From NCBI GenBank assembly GCA_036166415.1, contig JAYZHP010000079.1, positions 1 through 6,814 on the forward strand: a stretch of 6,814 nucleotides of DNA. Reading direction: 5' to 3'. The DNA is from TMED108 sp036166415 (GTDB lineage Bacteria > Fidelibacterota > Marinisomatia > Marinisomatales > TCS55). Both the position numbers and the translations under genes were made by a program. Every line of letters starts with the position of its first letter. Within the stretch, counting starts at the first letter, position 1. The notes below the pieces were generated by a model that did no database searches, was not told the DNA's origin, and saw only the letters and a list, made by a program, of their open reading frames with translations. This document shows positions 6,274 through 6,814 of this stretch, piece by piece.

Positions 6274-6814
6274 ATGTCACGAGCAAAAATTTCATTAATT
6301 GGGGGTGGACAAATTGGGGGAAATTTGGCCTTACTAGCAGCGCAGAAAGAATTGGGGGATATTGTAATATTTGATATTCCAAAGGCCGAAGGTATGGTAA
6401 AGGGAAAAGCCTTAGACCTGATGCAGCTTAGGCCTCATGATGGATATGATGCGAATATTTCTGGCACGTCAGATTGGAAAGATCTCAAAGATTCAGATGT
6501 ATTTATTATTACAGCTGGATTACCCCGAAAACCTGGAATGGATCGGGAAGATTTGCTTGAAATCAATCTAGGAATAATGACAGATGTTGCTGAAAACATC
6601 AAGAAATACTCACCCAAGGCATTTGTAATCGTAGTTTCTAACCCTCTAGATGCTATGGTATATGCTTTTTATAAAGTTTCTCAACTTAAAAAGAATATGG
6701 TTGTTGGAATGGCTGGCGCATTAGATAGTGCAAGGTTTAGAGCATTTATTGCTATGGAGGTTGGGTGTTCTGTTCAAGATGTTACATGTATGGTGCTTGG
6801 AGGTCATGGCGATA
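6274..6814 (+). CDS. mdh: Malate dehydrogenase, LDH-like type, NAD-dependent (partial, 3' end outside window)
   Basis: It oxidises malate to oxaloacetate with NAD in the TCA cycle, in the cytoplasm. The first 180 residues are present. The Rossmann fold has the glycine motif GGGQIGG (10-16) and D34 at the end of the second strand, the residue typical of NAD rather than NADP use. The mobile-loop segment LPRKPGMDRED carries R85 and R91; two arginines here mark malate rather than lactate dehydrogenase. SNPLDAMVY follows. The catalytic pair is D151 (in LDSARFR, with substrate arginine R154) and H178 in GGHGD, which is the last motif before the window edge. The full family length is about 310-320 residues. 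AAGGA (6263-6267) precedes the ATG by 6 nt. A -10-like TATATA lies at 6237-6242, but no good -35 is visible. The upstream terminator implies its own promoter. Confidence 0.96.
   Translation, partial: MSRAKISLIGGGQIGGNLALLAAQKELGDIVIFDIPKAEGMVKGKALDLMQLRPHDGYDANISGTSDWKDLKDSDVFIITAGLPRKPGMDREDLLEINLGIMTDVAENIKKYSPKAFVIVVSNPLDAMVYAFYKVSQLKKNMVVGMAGALDSARFRAFIAMEVGCSVQDVTCMVLGGHGD

Noticed and set aside
6435..6617. 60-residue minus-strand open frame inside mdh
   Set aside because: It is a shadow of the clearly conserved mdh frame.

Overview
The window is ordinary bacterial chromosome, AT-rich (about one third G+C by eye) and densely coding. It holds five protein genes, one recognisable riboswitch and one clear intrinsic terminator. 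I see no mobile element, CRISPR array, tRNA or rRNA. The lineage cannot be fixed from this sequence. A low-GC, possibly marine bacterium is plausible: the SAM-II aptamer closely resembles the one described from Sargasso Sea DNA, RNase E/G is short, and the order RNase G - L21 - L27 - malate dehydrogenase differs from the gammaproteobacterial and typical alphaproteobacterial arrangement. Candidatus Marinimicrobia (SAR406) is my guess, with low confidence.

Left half, minus strand: metH encodes cobalamin-dependent methionine synthase, a complete multidomain enzyme of 1174 residues from the preferred start. Its C-terminal end is about 32 residues shorter than in E. coli MetH. Upstream lies a SAM-II riboswitch aptamer (3579-3630). 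It is followed by a hairpin with a U-tract (3544-3574) whose 3' arm carries the metH ribosome binding site. This makes a feedback circuit: MetH produces methionine, methionine becomes S-adenosylmethionine (SAM), and SAM bound to the leader should lower metH expression.

Middle: a divergent intergenic region (3541-3935) holds the metH leader and the presumed promoters for both directions.

Right half, plus strand: a ribonuclease G/E gene (3936-5486), rplU (L21) and rpmA (L27) sit close together and probably form one operon, closed by a strong intrinsic terminator (6185-6222). The operon links RNA processing and ribosome assembly. After the terminator a separate unit begins with mdh, an NAD-dependent malate dehydrogenase of the LDH-like type, which is cut by the window edge just after its catalytic histidine.

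The most interesting part is the metH leader. The SAM-II pseudoknot is about 40 nt away from the start codon and is coupled to a second hairpin. This differs from the classic arrangement, in which the pseudoknot itself covers the ribosome binding site. I found no evidence for a wholly new system.
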